Assembly: GCF_964199755.1 (NCBI RefSeq)
Contig: NC_133897.1
Location: forward strand, 71,418,661-71,482,660
DNA length: 64,000 nucleotides
From: Larus michahellis
Lineage: Eukaryota; Chordata; Aves; Charadriiformes; Laridae
Reading direction: 5' to 3'
Under the pieces are notes generated by a model. It was given only the letters and a program-made list of their open reading frames with translations. It made no database searches and was not told the origin of the DNA. The translations under genes were made by a program, and so were the position numbers. Below, in pieces: positions 61,308-64,000 of this stretch; positions within the stretch are counted from its first letter, which is position 1, and each line of letters starts with the position of its first letter.

Positions 61308-64000
61308 AATACTGGGTTAAGGTAACAGTAAAAACCTACAAAGAAAATCAGAGGCAAGGACTCTCCTCTCCTGAAAAGACATTGATTTGAGACTTATCAG
61401 ACTGTTGGGAGTCAAAATAATTATTCTGGTTTTCTATACACTGTAAGCAACTTCTGCAGTTAAGAGTACCCTTGTCATAGAGCACAAGAACGTGTAAGAG
61501 CTCTCACTGAGAACAGCAGCTTTCACCTGAAGTAAAAATATCCATGGAAAAAAAAAAAAAAGGCAAAATTTTGAAGACTCACTACCAAAAAAGGCTCCAG
61601 CTGGACCTCTGCCAAGTGTCCAGAAAGATTGCCCAACGTGGTACGATAACCAGGGGTGCTATTACTACAGGAGACAAAAGAGCAAAGGAAGGAAAATGAA
61701 AGGATCGGAAATAATTGGGTTTGGTTTACACAGGGGCGGACTGTTCCTTGTAACCCGGGCAGTGCAGTAACCAGGAGCCAAGGAAGAACAACTCCCCTGT
61801 TTTAAAACACTGGCTACCACAGTGGAAAGGGAAAATCACCACTCCACCTATTCTCAGGCTTTCAAGGGAGAAGCAAGGAGGCAACCAAGAAAACTGAACA
61901 GATCTTACTTCCTTTCACACCCGTATGAATCAAACCTCGATAATGCCGAGGGAGGAAAGTTCACCAGGAGAAGTGCTTCTCCCTTTCTGGCTCCAGCAGA
62001 TACGCAGCAAGGGCAGATCCTGCGCTGGCAGCAGCGACGGTTGCTTGCAAAGTTTAGTCCCACTCACAGAGGCACCGTTTAGTTTTGCAAGGAGGGCAAA
62101 ATAGTTTTAATTTGGGCTGTGCTTTGCTTTTGAAAGGGCTATGGGAGTTCGATCTCTTTATCGTTAGAAATTACGCCCACTCCTTTCTTCATCAGCTACC
62201 ATGCTTGTTAGAGTCATCATGAAATATTAATTTATTCATTTTCTCCATTAAGGAGCTCTTCCCTTATTTAGTGACAAATAAAAACAAAATGAAGACTCTC
62301 TCATTTGCTCCCCTTGGATTTATTTAAAACCAAGTAAATTAGAACAGAAATTTTAATTCTGACCCTGAAAAAGATAGGTCAGCCTGCAACATTTTCTCAC
62401 CTTCCTCCTCATTTTACCATTCCAATCACCCCTAGCAAAATGTAAACCAATTTTCAAATTAAAAATAAAACTGGTATTTTAAACTGACTCACAAAGGGAT
62501 TTTTGTTCAGCTATGTATGGAATATAACGCAATTACAAATTCTAAGATCTGGGTCACCGTCCCATTTCAGCATCACTTTACAAAGCGCTGACAACCCTCT
62601 GTCAGGTTAGCACTGGTGTAGATCACGGATTTACACAGACAGAGGGACAATAAGCAGAATCTGCACGGCATGCAAAGGGGTAGTTCTCCTTGTCGAACTC
62701 AAGAGCCAAAAGGAGACCCAAAGCAGGATCTCCTTTACTGCCTGCTGCATGGTTTTAATCCAAATCAGATTATATATACATGGACCTTTGGCATCAACGT
62801 TACAACCTTCAAAACAAGAGAGGAATCAGAAATAGCAAAGCACAATCCCCTAGACACTATCCAAGCAAGTACTACATTAGAAATCCCCGTATTTAGTTGA
62901 GACTTTCCCTGATTCATAGCTTACACTGGTGATTGGATTTGCACCAAGTAAAACCATTTCAAACCATGATAAATTACCCCTTATTTAGATTAGGGATATT
63001 AACCGGTCCAATTAAATCAATGGAGCAAACTCCCAAGAGAGGCAGAAATATTCTAGACAGAAGAAGTCTGCACGGTTGAACAGAACTGTATTAACATAAG
63101 ATGTTCCTTCTACCTTCTGCTTCCAGGAACGAATCCAAATCATCTTTGTTTATTGTACTATTAGAGCTTGAAAGGACAAACATCTTGTTTAACAAGATTG
63201 CTTTTAAACTTTCCTTTTTTGTGTGTAACCAGCTATTTGAAATTAACTCTGTAGCCAAAACCATTGCCTTCCCACCATCAACACCCATTTATTTCTGCCT
63301 AAAACCAGCTATACTACAAGCAGCTGCTATCTTGATGTAACAGGTCGAGATATGACCTAGGATTTCACTTGGTTTCAAGCACTCCAGTGGAACAATTCCT
63401 TCTGTTTGAATGCACTATTTGTCAATTCAAAAAAACTGCAGGGGAACACAACCAGTTTCAACTAGATTTTATTAAAGTAAAAAACAAAAAACAAACCACC
63501 AAACAGAGGGGTTTCAGAAAGCATATCTTCAAAGTACTGAAAAGTACAATTTTCTCATTCAAATGACTTCTCATTTTAAGTTTTTTAAGAATAAAAGCCT
63601 GGAACATTTTTTTTTGAGGTCCAGAAAGACTCAATGTTCTAGCTCACCAAAAGTAAAGCCTTACCTCCCAACATCTCGCGTACTCTATGAATAAGCAGTT
63701 AACTCCCCAAACACCGATGAAATATTCAACTGTTTGAGAGAGACGCATTCCTACCGTTCACACTTGCTCATTTCTCTATGAGACATACAAGACATTCTAT
63801 TCCCCGTTTAAAATGTTAACCAGAGTTTTTGCCCCTCTCCGCTGCCCGACCGCAACACAAGAAGCACGTGTCTCAGAATCAAGGCAAGAGCTGTGAAAAG
63901 GCTTTCATAGTTTAGTACGAAACTAGATAAACTCCGAAGAATTTCAGCAAGAAGACAAAACAGACTTAATTCACGATGAAGACAAATAGGCCACTGGAAA

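Larger units (their letters stand above)
58439..64000 (-). other. RNF144B: RNF144B upstream intron (partial, runs off the right end)
   Basis: I searched the minus strand for the RING1 exons, looking for the TCPDMVC and CIFCTACLKQY blocks in any frame, and found nothing. The upstream exons should therefore lie beyond 64000. The interval contains a 23-base poly(T) at 61285-61307 and a 14-base poly(A) at 61548-61561. Short stretches recall decayed ancient repeats (about 59455-59490 and 62570-62640). An 18-base microexon-like segment sits at 60026-60043. The 170-codon plus-strand frame at 60725-61237 is proline/serine-rich and looks accidental. Confidence 0.7.

Noticed and set aside
58439..64000. 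Search for RNF144B RING1 exons inside the window
   Set aside because: No frame on the minus strand contains the cysteine pattern or the conserved TCPDMVC and CIFCTAC blocks, so these exons must lie outside.
1..64000. CRISPR arrays, phage or plasmid modules, operons, tRNA or rRNA genes
   Set aside because: No regularly spaced repeats, no clustered same-strand genes, and no recognisable structured RNA genes. The sequence is ordinary vertebrate gene-poor DNA with one split gene.

Overview
The window is nuclear DNA from a vertebrate, almost certainly a bird. It has a split gene with GT-AG introns, low gene density, poly(A)/poly(T) tracts and three clear CR1 (chicken repeat 1) retrotransposon copies in both orientations, with more decayed relatives. 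The species cannot be fixed from the sequence. No bacterial, phage, plasmid, CRISPR or operon-type organisation is visible.

The only host protein-coding gene I can support is RNF144B, a RING-in-between-RING (RBR) E3 ubiquitin ligase, on the minus strand at the right of the window. Five coding exons can be placed to the base at 58378-58438, 52598-52802, 51292-51436, 49497-49586 and 49161-49301. All junctions are in phase. Together they encode 213 residues plus stop: the end of the RING1-IBR linker, the full IBR domain, the full RING2 domain with its catalytic cysteine, and the C-terminal membrane anchor. About 90 N-terminal residues carrying RING1 are not found and should lie on exons beyond position 64000, so 58439-64000 is intron. 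A plausible poly(A) signal at 47198-47203 would give a 3' UTR of about 2 kb.

Positions 1 to about 47170 hold no gene I can support and look like the intergenic stretch downstream of RNF144B. In mammals that side of the gene is a long gene-poor interval towards ID4 (established knowledge; not visible here). The stretch holds CR1 copies at about 18200-18816 (+), 30811-31145 (-) and 38281-38977 (-), and older CR1/L3-like and MIR-like relics. It also has several G-quadruplex-capable G-runs, two short tandem duplications, a good CTCF-type motif at 29037-29050, and AT-rich segments with clustered transcription-factor motifs that are candidates for conserved non-coding elements.

I looked for a previously undescribed system and did not find one. 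The observations worth checking are modest: an 18-base microexon-like segment inside the RNF144B intron, a perfect 9-bp-arm hairpin in the presumed 3' UTR, the CTCF site, and the candidate regulatory segments.
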